Source of the DNA: Rhizobium herbae
Lineage (GTDB): Bacteria > Pseudomonadota > Alphaproteobacteria > Rhizobiales > Rhizobiaceae
Length of the DNA: 64,000 nucleotides
Assembly (NCBI RefSeq): GCF_019511375.1
Contig: NZ_JAEUAO010000004.1
Location: 248,001 to 312,000 of the forward strand
Direction: 5' to 3'
A program made the position numbers and the translations under genes. Below, piece after piece: positions 7,565 to 16,890 of this stretch; position 1 is the stretch's first letter, and each line of letters begins with the position of its first letter. Under the pieces are notes generated by a model that was given only the letters and a program-made list of their open reading frames with translations, was not told where the DNA came from and made no database searches.

Positions 7565-9067
7565 TTAGCGCCGCAACGTCAGGCCGACGCCCACGCGGGC
7601 AATATTGGTCGATGGGGCGGTATCCTGCGTGGTGCGTTCGTATCCGACATCGCCGGTGAGGGCGAGATAGCGGTTCAGGTCCCAGGTCAAGCCGGCGCCC
7701 GCCAGCCAGACCCTCTGGTCTTCCGAAACGCTGCCGGACGGATAGTTTCGGAACGTCAGGCTGTTCGACAGGCGGGCCACGAGGTTCGAGCGCAGTTCAT
7801 GCGTCGCCTTGCTGCTTAGCGTATAGGCGAGCGCGCCGCTGTCGCCGGGGGTGGTGGAGGGTTCGATGCCGGTGGAAATGCCGTATGTTATGTCCGTGCC
7901 GCGTTGCGGCGACCAGTTGAGCAGGCCGTCGATGGTGACGCCGTCTAGGTCTTCGAGGCGATTGTCGTCGAACCGGTAGGTTTGATAGCCGAGCGCGATT
8001 TCGCCGTTGAGCTTTTCGCCGAGATCGACCTCGACGCCGGCCCGGCCGCCGTAGCTGTCATAGGATCGCTCGAAACCGGAGGTGTCCGTGCGCAGGTCGT
8101 AGATCGATTTTCCGGCCGAGGCTTCGATGAACGGGATGAGCGCCGGCGAAAGGTCATAGCCGACGCGCACCGTGACTGCGCCTGCGTTGCGGTTCCTGTC
8201 TTCCTGCGACAATGTCGAGCCGTCGCTGAGATCCACATCGCCATAGACGTAGCGGTCGTAATCCACCTTGGCAGAGCCGCGCAGGATGCCGAAGTCATGC
8301 GCAATGCCGGCGCCGAGCGTATATTGGTTGACGCCCGACTGCGAGCTGGCATCGCTGATCGCGTTCGGATCGGTCGCATCCTCGCGCTCGAAATGATAGC
8401 CGGCCTTCAGCGTCCCCGTGGTGTCGTTGCCGATGTCGAGGCGAAGGGCCGCCTCCATGTCGGCGGTCGGTTCGGTTTCGCCGGAGCCGGAGACGTTGCG
8501 TTGCCAGGTGCCTTCGCCGGTGACGGTCAACTGGTGGCGCGACCAATCGGAGGTCAGAGTGCCCTTCATGCCGGTTTCGAGATAGCTGCGGCTTTGCTTC
8601 GAACCGCCGGTCTTGGTGCTTTCGTAATTGAAGGTCTGGCCAAGGGTCGGTTTCAGGACGAAGCTGCCAAGCCGGACGCCGGGCGCATCGTTGCGGTCGA
8701 GATCGAGTTGCGACCGCAGGCCATCGACGGTGCTTTCGCGCAGATTGGTGCGGGTCAAGTCTTCATCGATGGTGGGATCATTGAGCAGCGGTTCGCCGGA
8801 ATCGGTGCTGATCGAACCGGTGGTCAGCGTAGCTACAGGGTCCTGGCCGGCCGCGGAGCCCGGTGTGGTCGCATTGGCTGCGGCGGTGCCGGTTGTTGTT
8901 GTTGCAGTGCTGCTGACGGTTGTCGTGTCGGCGTCGTCAGATGCAGGCAAAAAGGCCTGGGCGAAAACCAGATGGGGCGAAAGCAGCGTACAGCCGGCGA
9001 CGGCCCACGCAACCGCGGCCGGGCGCGGGACGCAAGTCCTCTTCGTTCGTGGAAAGATTGGCGCCAT
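7565..9067 (-). CDS. Outer membrane beta-barrel protein (BBP2-like)
   Basis: 500 residues. Signal peptide to about residue 37 (AVAGCTLLSPHLVFA), then a low-complexity Thr/Ala/Ser stretch (about 45-80), then a barrel of alternating amphipathic strands to the end (for example FVLKPTLGQTFNYEST, GTLKAGYHFERED, LNGEIALGYQTYRFDD, ARVGVGLTLRR). This fits the putative beta-barrel porin 2 family found in Rhizobiales. The C-terminal residue is Arg rather than the common Phe. Substrate unknown. The upstream region holds striking nested palindromes at 9085-9119. The gene is monocistronic, ending against galU. Confidence 0.8.
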   Translation of the reverse strand: MAPIFPRTKRTCVPRPAAVAWAVAGCTLLSPHLVFAQAFLPASDDADTTTVSSTATTTTGTAAANATTPGSAAGQDPVATLTTGSISTDSGEPLLNDPTIDEDLTRTNLRESTVDGLRSQLDLDRNDAPGVRLGSFVLKPTLGQTFNYESTKTGGSKQSRSYLETGMKGTLTSDWSRHQLTVTGEGTWQRNVSGSGETEPTADMEAALRLDIGNDTTGTLKAGYHFEREDATDPNAISDASSQSGVNQYTLGAGIAHDFGILRGSAKVDYDRYVYGDVDLSDGSTLSQEDRNRNAGAVTVRVGYDLSPALIPFIEASAGKSIYDLRTDTSGFERSYDSYGGRAGVEVDLGEKLNGEIALGYQTYRFDDNRLEDLDGVTIDGLLNWSPQRGTDITYGISTGIEPSTTPGDSGALAYTLSSKATHELRSNLVARLSNSLTFRNYPSGSVSEDQRVWLAGAGLTWDLNRYLALTGDVGYERTTQDTAPSTNIARVGVGLTLRR

Positions 9068-9084
9068 CTGCCGAATGCCCGGGA

Positions 9085-9146
9085 ATCCGTTTACCAGTGT
9101 TGCGCAACCGTAAACGGATGTGGTTAACCGTTTCTTTCCGAAACGG
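9085..9146. promoter_or_regulatory. Nested palindromes upstream of the beta-barrel gene
   Basis: ATCCGTTTAC (9085-9094) and GTAAACGGAT (9110-9119) are perfect 10-bp arms, and between them lies the perfect palindrome GTTGCGCAAC (9099-9108). Further out are GGTTAACC (9122-9129) and CCGTTTC-N5-GAAACGG (9128-9146). The first structure is 18-52 bases upstream of the beta-barrel start codon, the right place for an operator or a leader hairpin; the last could be an end-of-transcript structure for the NfeD gene. Confidence 0.6.
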
Positions 9147-9161
9147 CTTTCGGCTTTAATT

Positions 9162-9617
9162 TCAGGCGCTTTCCACGGTCAGCCGGCCGCCGCTGCTGCC
9201 GGTTACCTTGACACGCGCACCGGCGGGAAGATCCGGTCCGCTGACGGTCCATGTCGTGTCGTCGAGCCGGATCCGGCCGCGGCCCTCGGTGATCGGCTTT
9301 TCCAGTACGGCGGTACGGCCGATCAGCCGGGCGCCACGCTGGTTGAGGAGCGGCTCGTCCGACGCGTCCGAGCGGGCAATGAGGCGGCGTCCCACAAAAA
9401 CCGCGAGGACGGCAAGGAGGGCGAAGAATACCAGCTGCACCTGCCAGACCCAGAAGCTGGCTTCCCAGAGCAGCAGCGAGACGGCGCCGGTCAGAATGGC
9501 GGCTATGCCGATCCAGACGAGGAACATGCCGGGCGCCACGACTTCGGCTGCCAGCAGCACCAGACCCAATGCCCACCAACCCCAGGGACCAAGTTCAAGG
9601 ATGATGCGCTCGATCAT
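9162..9617 (-). CDS. NfeD-family membrane protein
   Basis: 151 residues. Three to four hydrophobic segments in the first 80 residues ([51 protein letters not shown]) precede a C-terminal OB-fold-like domain of about 60 residues (GRTAVLEKPITEGRGRIRLDDTTW). This is the short NfeD form that pairs with a stomatin-like SPFH protein. The SPFH gene lies immediately upstream with a 3-base gap, so they form an operon. The pair is thought to organise membrane microdomains; direct function unproven. Confidence 0.92.
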   Translation of the reverse strand: MIERIILELGPWGWWALGLVLLAAEVVAPGMFLVWIGIAAILTGAVSLLLWEASFWVWQVQLVFFALLAVLAVFVGRRLIARSDASDEPLLNQRGARLIGRTAVLEKPITEGRGRIRLDDTTWTVSGPDLPAGARVKVTGSSGGRLTVESA

Positions 9618-9620
9618 GGA

Positions 9621-10625
9621 TCAGCTTTCCTGTTGCGGTGTTGCGAATGGATTGCGCACGGGCGTCGTGCGTGGCGTCGCTTGCCGCAAGGGAGCCGGCG
9701 TACCGCCATCGCCGAACACCTCCCTGGCGATCGCGCCGATGCCGCCGAGCGAGCCGATCAGCGAGGAGGCTTCCATCGGCATCAGCACGACCTTCGAATT
9801 CGGGGCAGTGCCGATCGAGGCCATCGCTTCGGTGTATTTTTGCGCGACGAAGTAGTTGATCGCCTGCACGTCGCCGGCAGCGATCGCTTCCGACACCATC
9901 CTGGTGGCCTTGGCTTCGGCTTCGGCGAGGCGCTCGCGCGCTTCGGCCTCGCGGTAGGCAGCTTCCCGTTGGCCCTCGGCCTGGAGGATCGCCGATTGCT
10001 TGGCGCCCTCGGCGCGCAGGATCTGGGCGTTGCGCGAGCCTTCGGCTTCGAGCACCTGGGCGCGCTTTTCGCGCTCCGCCTTCATCTGCCGCGCCATCGC
10101 GTCGACCAGATCCTTCGGCGGCTGGATGTCCTTGATCTCGACGCGGGTAACCTTGATGCCCCAGGGGCCGACGGCTTCATCGACGACGCGCAACAGCTTG
10201 TCGTTGATCGTGTCGCGGTTCGACAGCAGCTCGTCGAGGTCCATCGAGCCCATGACGGAGCGGATATTGGTCATGGTGAGGTTGAGGATGGCGGTTTCAA
10301 GACTGGAGACCTGATAGGCGGCCTCGGCGGCGTTCAGCACCTGGTAGAAGGCGACGGCGTCGGCCGAGACGCTCGCATTGTCGCGGGTGATGACCTCCTG
10401 CGTCGGCACGTCGAGCACCTGTTCCATCACGTTCATCCGGGCACCAATGCCGTCTATGAACGGAATGATGATGTTCAGGCCGGGCTCAAGGGTTTTCGTG
10501 TATCGGCCGAAACGTTCGACGGTGTAGCGGTAGCCTTGAGGGACGGTTTTTACGCCTTTGAAAATGACCAGAACGGCAAGGACCACAAGTACGATAACGG
10601 CAATATCCAGTCCGGCCAGTGGCAT
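9621..10625 (-). CDS. SPFH/band 7 (stomatin-like, QmcA-type) membrane protein
   Basis: 334 residues. One N-terminal membrane segment (LDIAVIVLVVLAVLVIFKG), then the SPFH domain (about 25-210, with VPQGYRYTVERFGRYTKTL and AYQVSSLETAILNLTMTNIR), then a long Ala/Glu/Arg coiled coil (QVLEAEGSRNAQILRAEGAK). It probably oligomerises at the cytoplasmic membrane with the partner NfeD protein encoded just downstream. ATG 10625 is chosen because AGGAG lies a few bases before it; an upstream in-frame ATG at 10649 lacks a site. The C-terminus has a basic, Pro-rich tail. Confidence 0.93.
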   Translation of the reverse strand: MPLAGLDIAVIVLVVLAVLVIFKGVKTVPQGYRYTVERFGRYTKTLEPGLNIIIPFIDGIGARMNVMEQVLDVPTQEVITRDNASVSADAVAFYQVLNAAEAAYQVSSLETAILNLTMTNIRSVMGSMDLDELLSNRDTINDKLLRVVDEAVGPWGIKVTRVEIKDIQPPKDLVDAMARQMKAEREKRAQVLEAEGSRNAQILRAEGAKQSAILQAEGQREAAYREAEARERLAEAEAKATRMVSEAIAAGDVQAINYFVAQKYTEAMASIGTAPNSKVVLMPMEASSLIGSLGGIGAIAREVFGDGGTPAPLRQATPRTTPVRNPFATPQQES

Positions 10626-10843
10626 TGGGTGTTCTCCTGTTGGGCGCATCCTGTTGTTGATGCACTCTAGGACAAGACGTGACAGTTGGCAGGGTTATTT
10701 GCAAGGACTGGTGGAGTTTCTTCGGCGCTGTTGCGGCTCTGTTTTAGGGGGCTGGCGACGAGGTTGCGGGTGGGGAGAGGGCGCGGTGACGCCACGGTCA
10801 CCCCGACCCTGACCTGCGGTTCGCCCCTGGCCAGTGAAGGTGG

Positions 10844-11875
10844 TCAGACCCAGCCCCGAAGCTCCCGGCGCACCACGGTCTCAAGCACCTTCATGCCGTC
10901 GGCGCCGTCGTTGAGGCAGGGGATATGGGTGAATTTCTCGCCGCCGTTGTGATGGAAGCTCTCGGCCGCCTGTTCGGCGATTTCCTCCAGCGTTTCCAGG
11001 CAGTCCGAGACGAAGCCGGGATTGATGACGGCGATGCGCCTGGTGCCTTGCTGAGCCAGTTTCTCGACGGTCTTGTCGGTATAGGGCTGCAGCCATTCCT
11101 CAGGCCCGAAACGCGACTGGAAGGTGACCTGCAGCTTTTCCTTCGGCCAGCCGAGCTTTTCGCGCAAGAGCCGGGCGGTCTTCTGACACTGACAGTAATA
11201 GGGGTCGCCCTTGTCGAAATAGGACTGCGGGATGCCGTGGAATGAGGCGAGCACCACTTCCGGCTGCCAGTCGAGCGTGGCGAGGTGGCTGGTGATCGAG
11301 TTGGCCAAGGCATCGATATAGACGGGATCGTCGTGGTAGGGCGCTGCCGTGCGCAGGGCTGGCTGCCAGCGCATTTTCAGGAGTGCCTTGAAGGCCTCGT
11401 CATTGACGGTCGCCGTGGTCGCGGCCGCATATTGCGGGTATAGCGGGAAGACGAGGATCCTTTCGCAGCCGTCCTTGTGCAGTTCCTCCATCTTCGACCG
11501 GATCGACGGCTGGCCGTAGCGCATGGCCCAGTCGACACGCACATCAGGCAGATCGGCGAGGGATTTCGCCATGAGTTCTGCCTGGTTGCGGGTGTAGGTG
11601 CGCAGGTAGCTCTCGTTCAGGTCCTTGTTCCAGATCGTCGCATAGGCCTTGCCGACCTTGGCAGGACGGCTGTTGAGAACGATGCCGAACAGGATCGGAT
11701 ACCAGAAGAACGGCGACCATTCGATGACGCGCCGATCCGTCAGGAATTCCTTGAGGTAGCGCCGCATCGAGACCTTGTCGGTGCCGTCGGGCGTGCCGAG
11801 ATTGACCAGCAAAACGCCCACTTTCCCGAATTTGACAGGCGGATGGTTCGGGGCGGTGATGTCGGTCGCGGTCAT
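10844..11875 (-). CDS. hemH: Ferrochelatase
   Basis: 343 residues, normal length for bacterial ferrochelatase. It inserts ferrous iron into protoporphyrin IX, the last step of protohaem synthesis. Seen: VLLVNLGTPDG near the start, the FPLYPQYAAATTATV segment near 145, the catalytic-His region VVLASFHGIPQSYFDKGDPYYCQC (split here as ASFHGIPQSY and GDPYYCQC), and FGPEEWLQPYTDKTV. Single gene; the 218 bases to the upstream SPFH gene hold only a weak hairpin at about 10783-10803. Confidence 0.97.
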   Translation of the reverse strand: MTATDITAPNHPPVKFGKVGVLLVNLGTPDGTDKVSMRRYLKEFLTDRRVIEWSPFFWYPILFGIVLNSRPAKVGKAYATIWNKDLNESYLRTYTRNQAELMAKSLADLPDVRVDWAMRYGQPSIRSKMEELHKDGCERILVFPLYPQYAAATTATVNDEAFKALLKMRWQPALRTAAPYHDDPVYIDALANSITSHLATLDWQPEVVLASFHGIPQSYFDKGDPYYCQCQKTARLLREKLGWPKEKLQVTFQSRFGPEEWLQPYTDKTVEKLAQQGTRRIAVINPGFVSDCLETLEEIAEQAAESFHHNGGEKFTHIPCLNDGADGMKVLETVVRRELRGWV

Positions 11876-11944
11876 GCGGATATCCTGCGGGTAAGTGGGC
11901 GTGCCTGCTATATGGTGCAGGCAGCCCGGCGATTCATGCCGTTC

Positions 11945-11983
11945 TTAAAAAGAAAAACCGGCCCGGGAAAGCCCGGACCGGTC
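11945..11983 (-). terminator. Rho-independent terminator after the 5'-nucleotidase gene
   Basis: On the minus strand, CCGGTCCGGG pairs with CCCGGGCCGG (one mismatch) around a short loop, followed by TTTTTC and another T run. It lies about 25 bases beyond the stop of the gene at 12006. Confidence 0.85.
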
Positions 11984-12005
11984 CTTGGACAAGAGACATA
12001 TTGTC

Positions 12006-13916
12006 TTACTTGGCGGGAATCTGCAGCTCCTTGCCGATTTCCAGCTTTTCCGGAACCGGATTGCCGTTGGCAGCAGCAATCGTCTTCCAGAGCTCGCCAT
12101 TGCCGTAGATGGCCTTGGCCAGGCCCCAGAGCGTATCGCCCTTGGCAATGACGTGCTTGGTTTCTGCCCCTGCCGCCGCTTCTGCTGCCGGCTTGGCTTC
12201 CGGCGTTGCGGTTTCCGTCTTGGTCTGCTCGGCCGGCTTGACATCCGGGGTTGCAGTCTGTGCGGTGGTGTCGGTGCTTGCCTGCGCCGAGGGCTTGATC
12301 TCGGTCGCAGCGGCGATTTCGGTGATGCGCCCGTCGGTCATTGGCCTGTAGGGGTTGTGGGCCGCCAGGTAGTCGGCGAGCACCGTCTCAAGGCCCGGAC
12401 CGTAGTCATAGGCGTTCTCGGCCTTGGTCTTGAAGATGCTGTAGCCGTCGCCGCCATTTCGCATATAGTTGTTGGAGACGACATTGTAGGCCTTGGCCGG
12501 ATCAAGCGCGACAAAGGCTTCGCCTTCCTTGACCTCGACGTTCGAAATACGGCTGCCGACGGGCTTGGACCTGTCGAAGGCGAACTTAAGGCCGGCCACC
12601 TGGGGGAAGCGACCGCCCCCTTCCTCGATCTGGCTTACGCCGTTTTCAAGCGCTGCAACGATATCGGCGCCCTTGATCTGGAAGGTCGAGAGCGTGTTCT
12701 GGAAGGGCAGAACGGTGATCACTTCGCCCATCGAGACGTCGCCGGCATCGATCGAGGCCCTGAGGCCGCCGCCGTTGGTGATGGCGATGGTAACGCCCTG
12801 GCCCTTGACGCGGTCAAGCATGGCATCGGTCACGAGGTCGCCCATCTGGCATTCGCGGGCGCGGCAGGATTCGCGGCTTCCGTCGATCGGCGCGTCGGTC
12901 TTGCCGATGATCTTGGTCTTAAGCTCCTCGATCGGCTTTGCCAGTTCCTTGATGCGCGCGAGGACCGCTTGGTCCGGCTTGATCTTGGAATCGATCAGGA
13001 TGGGATCGCCCTTGGCCGACTTGACGACGCCGCTGTCATCGAAGGTGACGACGAGGTCCCCAAGATACTTGCTGTAGGATCCGGCCTGAACGACGGGCAC
13101 CTTGTAGCCGCCGGGATTGTCGACCATCGTCGGGTAGGGGCCTTCGGCCTTCTCGGCCGTGTTGGACAAGAGGCTGTGCGAATGGCCGCCGACAACCACG
13201 TCGACATCCGGGATCTTCGCAATGACGGCGAGGTCGCGCGGATAGCCGACATGGGTGAGCGCGACGATCTTGTCGATACCCTGCTTCTTCAGGTCCTGGA
13301 CAGCGGTGGTGATCGTATCGACGTCGATCCCGATCAGCACGTTGTCGCCCGGCGAGGAGATTTCGGCCGTGTCGTTGGTGACCGCGCCGACGATGCCGAT
13401 CTTCTGGCCACCGACATCGAGCACCAGCGAGGGCTTGATGCGGTCGATCAGTTTCGACTTGTAGCCGGCCAGCACGTTGGAGGAGATGACCGGGAAGGTG
13501 ACCTTGTCGAGGAAGGTCGCCAGGCCGTCTTCGCCTTCATCGAATTCGTGGTTGCCGATGGTCATGGCGTCGAACTTCATCAGGTTGAGGAATTCGGCTT
13601 CGGCGGCACCCTTGTAGGTCGTGAAGAACAGCGAGCCCTGGAAGTTGTCGCCGGCATTCAGAAGCAGCACGTTCTTGCCGGTCAATTCCTGGCGTTTCTG
13701 GTCGATCGCCACCTTCAGCCGGGCGGCGCCGCCGAAGCATTCGTTCTTGCCTTCTTCCTCCGCCGTGCAGGTGGAATCGAACTTGTTGATCGATTCGATG
13801 CGCGAGTGGAAATCGTTGATGTGCAGGATGTTCAATTCATAATCGGCGAAGGCGGCACCGGTTGAAAGTGCAAGGATCGAGGCCGTCATCAGCCCGGTTC
13901 GCAAATGTTTGATCAT
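12006..13916 (-). CDS. Periplasmic 5'-nucleotidase / metallophosphatase with C-terminal LysM domain
   Basis: 636 residues. Signal peptide to about residue 24. The metallophosphatase domain carries LHINDFHSR, NAGDNFQGS, GNHEFDEG and GGHSHS, the metal-binding motifs of the UshA/5'-nucleotidase family. The nucleotidase C-terminal domain follows (about 340-530, NGGGLRASIDAGDVSMGE). A Pro/Ala/Thr/Glu linker (about 545-580) leads to a LysM domain at the very end (HVIAKGDTLWGLAKAIYGNG). The LysM addition would tether the enzyme to peptidoglycan, which ordinary UshA lacks. Likely degrades nucleotides in the periplasm for nucleoside and phosphate uptake. Confidence 0.93.
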   Translation of the reverse strand: MIKHLRTGLMTASILALSTGAAFADYELNILHINDFHSRIESINKFDSTCTAEEEGKNECFGGAARLKVAIDQKRQELTGKNVLLLNAGDNFQGSLFFTTYKGAAEAEFLNLMKFDAMTIGNHEFDEGEDGLATFLDKVTFPVISSNVLAGYKSKLIDRIKPSLVLDVGGQKIGIVGAVTNDTAEISSPGDNVLIGIDVDTITTAVQDLKKQGIDKIVALTHVGYPRDLAVIAKIPDVDVVVGGHSHSLLSNTAEKAEGPYPTMVDNPGGYKVPVVQAGSYSKYLGDLVVTFDDSGVVKSAKGDPILIDSKIKPDQAVLARIKELAKPIEELKTKIIGKTDAPIDGSRESCRARECQMGDLVTDAMLDRVKGQGVTIAITNGGGLRASIDAGDVSMGEVITVLPFQNTLSTFQIKGADIVAALENGVSQIEEGGGRFPQVAGLKFAFDRSKPVGSRISNVEVKEGEAFVALDPAKAYNVVSNNYMRNGGDGYSIFKTKAENAYDYGPGLETVLADYLAAHNPYRPMTDGRITEIAAATEIKPSAQASTDTTAQTATPDVKPAEQTKTETATPEAKPAAEAAAGAETKHVIAKGDTLWGLAKAIYGNGELWKTIAAANGNPVPEKLEIGKELQIPAK

Positions 13917-14088
13917 GAATATCTCCTGTTTCGACGGGTCGGTCTGCCGGCAGCGGAACAGAGCAGTGCGTGTTCCGTGACAGCGGTGTCGGCAATGATG
14001 GTTTCACCAGACGCTGCAGACATCAAGCGGCAAAATCCACTCTTTGCAACCAATTCCCCGCAAGGTTAAAAACCAGGGGTTTAAACGG

Positions 14089-14111
14089 AAAAAGCCTCCG
14101 CGGCGGGAGGC
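14089..14111 (-). terminator. Rho-independent terminator after omp10
   Basis: GCCTCC and GGAGGC arms (14094-14099, 14106-14111) around a 6-base loop, followed on the minus strand by five T residues. It begins 23 bases past the omp10 stop. Confidence 0.85.
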
Positions 14112-14133
14112 TTTTCAGGCTGTCTGGCGCTGT

Positions 14134-14502
14134 TCAGCTCTTGCGGGTAAGCGAGAACTGGGCGCCGGAATCCGTCGTGCAGTTGAGCTGCGTCGGGCTC
14201 ACCATGGCGCAGTTGACCTTGGATTGGGTGTTGCGGACCATCGAGGTCATGTTGATCTCGACCAGCTTCGGCGAAAGATTGGTGTAGTTGCCGGAGGCCA
14301 GGACCTGATTGGTGTCGGTCGTGCGCGTGGTGAAGGTGCCCGCCGCGAATGTCGAGACGATGCCGTTCGGATCCACCCATGCGCCCTCGACGCCGGCCGG
14401 TGCCATCTGGGCGGGCGGCTGTTGGCGCACTTCGCGCGGCCCCATGCAGGAGGCCAGCGCTGCCGCTGCGGACAGAAGGGTCAGGATGGTGATCGGCTTC
14501 AT
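14134..14502 (-). CDS. omp10: Outer membrane lipoprotein Omp10 family
   Basis: 122 residues. A lipoprotein signal peptide ends in the lipobox LASC with the acylated Cys at residue 19. The rest is a small soluble domain ([40 protein letters not shown]) that resembles the Brucella/Rhizobium Omp10 lipoproteins. I chose ATG 14502 because a GGGAG site precedes it and the lipobox then falls at the right distance; the open frame extends upstream but that part is not signal-like. Two cysteines in the mature domain may form a disulfide. Confidence 0.85.
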   Translation of the reverse strand: MKPITILTLLSAAAALASCMGPREVRQQPPAQMAPAGVEGAWVDPNGIVSTFAAGTFTTRTTDTNQVLASGNYTNLSPKLVEINMTSMVRNTQSKVNCAMVSPTQLNCTTDSGAQFSLTRKS

Positions 14503-14619
14503 ATATGTCTCCCGGAGGCTCTGCGCAAAGCTGTCTTTCAGTCGAAAAAACCATGCCGTGATCAGGAGTTGAATGCAAGAGTGGGGCACGAGCACGGCGG
14601 GATTATTCGCAAAGGCAAC

Positions 14620-14651
14620 AAAAAACGCCCGGAGATCGGTCCCCGGGCGTG
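14620..14651 (-). terminator. Rho-independent terminator after homospermidine synthase
   Basis: CGCCCGG arms at 14626-14632 and 14644-14650 (CCGGGCG) around a 10-base loop, followed on the minus strand by six T residues. It lies 26 bases after the hss stop. Confidence 0.85.
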
Positions 14652-14676
14652 GAATTTTCAAGCCTAATCAGCGGGT

Positions 14677-16128
14677 TCACCGAACCAGGATGTTCCTGAA
14701 CTGCCAGGGGTCCTTGGTGTCGAGATCTTCCGGGAAGAGGCCCGGACGACCATCGAGCGGGGTCCAGTCGGTGTAGTGGCCTTCAACCGGGCCGAGATAG
14801 GGCGTCTGCACTTCAAGGCAGCGCTTGTAGTCGATTTCGTCGGCTTCGACGATTCCGGCGGTCGGGTTTTCAATCGCCCAGACCATTCCGGCGAGCACGG
14901 CCGAGGTCACCTGCAGACCGGTGGCGTTCTGGTAGGGGGCGATGCGGCGGGTCTCTTCCAGCGACAGGCGCGAACCATACCAGTAGGCGTTCTTGGCGTG
15001 GCCGTAGAGCAGCACGCCGAGTTCGTCGATGCCGTCCTCCAGCTCGTCCTCGTCCAGAACGTGATGGACGGGCTGCGGATTGCCGCCGTTGCCGAACATT
15101 TCATGCAGCGACAGCACGGCGTCATTGGCAGGATGATAGGCATAGTGGCAGGTCGGACGGAAAGTCACGTCGCCATCCTTGTCGCGCACAGTGAAATAGT
15201 CGGCGATCGAGATGGATTCATTGTGGGTGACGAGGAAGCCGTACTGCGGACCCGGCGTCGGGCACCAGGTGCGCACGCGGGTGTTGGCGCCCGGCTGCTC
15301 AAGGTAAATGGCGGCCTGGCAACCCTTCTTGTGCCTCCTGGCGTTCTTCGGCATCCAGTTCTCATGCGTCCCCCAGCCGAGTTCGGCGGGCTGCATGCCT
15401 TCGGAGATGAAGCCCTCGACCGACCAGGTGTTCCAGAAGACGTTGAGCGGCTTTGGGTGCTTGGTGCGCTGGGTGTCGCGTTCGGCGATGTGAATGCCCT
15501 TGACGCCGACCTTTCTCATCAGCCTGGCCCAGCCTTCGCGGTCATGCTGGTCCGGCTCGTCGAACTTGATCTCGAGGTCATTGGCAAGGTTGAGCAGCGC
15601 CTGCTTGACGAACCAGGATACCATGCCCGGGTTGGCACCGCAGGTGGAAATGGCCGTCGCGCCGCCAGGGTTCTTCGCCTTTTCCTTGCGCAAGGTTTCG
15701 CGCAACGCGTAGTTGGTGCGGTCGGCATTCTCCATGGACTTGTCGAAATAGAAGCCGAGCCAGGGCTCGATGACCGTGTCGATGTAGAGGACATCGAGCT
15801 TGCGGCAGAGCTTCATCAGGTCGACCGAACCGGTATCGACGGAAAGATTGACGCAGAAGCCCTGGCCTTCGCCTTCGGTCAAAAGCGGCTTCAAGAGATC
15901 CTTGTAGTTGTCCTTGGTGACATGCGACTTGATGTGCCTGACGCCGTGCCTTGCCAGAATTTCGGTGTGGTCTTCGTCGTCGCGCGGGTCGATGACAACC
16001 ATCCGGCTCTTGTCGAATTTAAAGTGGCGCTCGATCAGGGGCAGGGTGCCGCGACCGATGGAGCCGAAACCGATCATCACGATCGGCCCGGTGATTTCGC
16101 CGTAAACCGGGTAGGTTGTTTCTGTCAT
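14677..16128 (-). CDS. hss: Homospermidine synthase
   Basis: 483 residues, the size of bacterial homospermidine synthase. It joins putrescine units in an NAD-dependent reaction to make sym-homospermidine, the signature polyamine of rhizobia. The N-terminal NAD-binding loop reads GFGSIGRG (residues 20-27); further family stretches are STCGANPGMVSWFVKQAL and HYAYHPANDAVLSLHEMFG. It is monocistronic, with a terminator downstream. The 293 bases upstream (to the next gene) hold no open frame or riboswitch I can recognise. Confidence 0.96.
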   Translation of the reverse strand: MTETTYPVYGEITGPIVMIGFGSIGRGTLPLIERHFKFDKSRMVVIDPRDDEDHTEILARHGVRHIKSHVTKDNYKDLLKPLLTEGEGQGFCVNLSVDTGSVDLMKLCRKLDVLYIDTVIEPWLGFYFDKSMENADRTNYALRETLRKEKAKNPGGATAISTCGANPGMVSWFVKQALLNLANDLEIKFDEPDQHDREGWARLMRKVGVKGIHIAERDTQRTKHPKPLNVFWNTWSVEGFISEGMQPAELGWGTHENWMPKNARRHKKGCQAAIYLEQPGANTRVRTWCPTPGPQYGFLVTHNESISIADYFTVRDKDGDVTFRPTCHYAYHPANDAVLSLHEMFGNGGNPQPVHHVLDEDELEDGIDELGVLLYGHAKNAYWYGSRLSLEETRRIAPYQNATGLQVTSAVLAGMVWAIENPTAGIVEADEIDYKRCLEVQTPYLGPVEGHYTDWTPLDGRPGLFPEDLDTKDPWQFRNILVR

Positions 16129-16421
16129 TTCGCTTTCTCTCCTGCGACGGGGTCTCTCGACTGTTTAGCGGGCAGATTCTGCCCTGTCATGCCTCGAATG
16201 GCCCTAGAGCATAGATTTCTGTCACAATAAAGAGCCGGAAAGCGAGCGCAGGGAGCTCTCGTCGCTGCCAGCGGACATTGCGGGGTGGCCAAGCGACGCC
16301 GATTCGCCGTGGTGGGGGGTCGTCAGGCTGATGCAATGAAGGAGAAGAAAGGCGACGCCTCGACGCGCTGCGCGTTTGGCTCCTTACCCATACGCGGAAT
16401 GCTGCAGGCGCTGCTGCACGA

Positions 16422-16733
16422 TCATGTTTTCAAGCCGGGGCCAATCGGGAGCGTCTCCCAGTTCTGGCCGGCAAAGACCACACAGCTGCGACCGCTGACG
16501 TTGGTCACCAATATTGTCCAACTGCCGCCCTTCGACACATAGACCTCAAGAATGGCGGCGTCATTGATAAGGCCGATGGCCTGCAGCGTCTCGGAATAAT
16601 GAGAGCCGAGGAATTCGACGATCTTGGAATGTTCGGCGCAGTTGAGGACCGGCTGGGCGGCTGCCGGGTACGCTGTCAGCGCAAGCGCCATAAGAGCGAA
16701 CCGGATGAAAGAGCGGATCGGTTTACGTGCCAT
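16422..16733 (-). CDS. Hypothetical small exported protein
   Basis: 103 residues. A basic N-terminus and a hydrophobic stretch (FIRFALMALALTAYPAAAQ) form a signal peptide cleaved after about residue 26. The mature part of about 77 residues has two cysteines (LNCAEH, GRSCVVF) that could form one disulfide, and ends WETLPIGPGLKT. I do not recognise the family. AGGAG lies upstream of the start on the minus strand. Neighbours (hss, maiA) give no hint of function. Confidence 0.7.
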   Translation of the reverse strand: MARKPIRSFIRFALMALALTAYPAAAQPVLNCAEHSKIVEFLGSHYSETLQAIGLINDAAILEVYVSKGGSWTILVTNVSGRSCVVFAGQNWETLPIGPGLKT

Positions 16734-16890
16734 CAGGCACCTCCTTTTACCGAAGCCTGGCGGAAAAGGAGATTGGTTTGACCCGTCCTGCCGGGGCCGG
16801 CAATTCTATGGTCGGACCGAATGCGACACGCGTAAGCGGTGCCGCCACACCGGCATTATGGCAGAAATCTCATCATTTTCAAAATATCAA

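Noticed and set aside
16129-16250. Possible polyamine riboswitch before homospermidine synthase
   Set aside because: No speF-like conserved blocks or stable multi-stem structure recognised.
16280-16310. Sequence resembling the start of a Leu/Ser tRNA (GCGGGGTGGCCAAGCG)
   Set aside because: No anticodon arm, T arm or acceptor pairing can be completed downstream.
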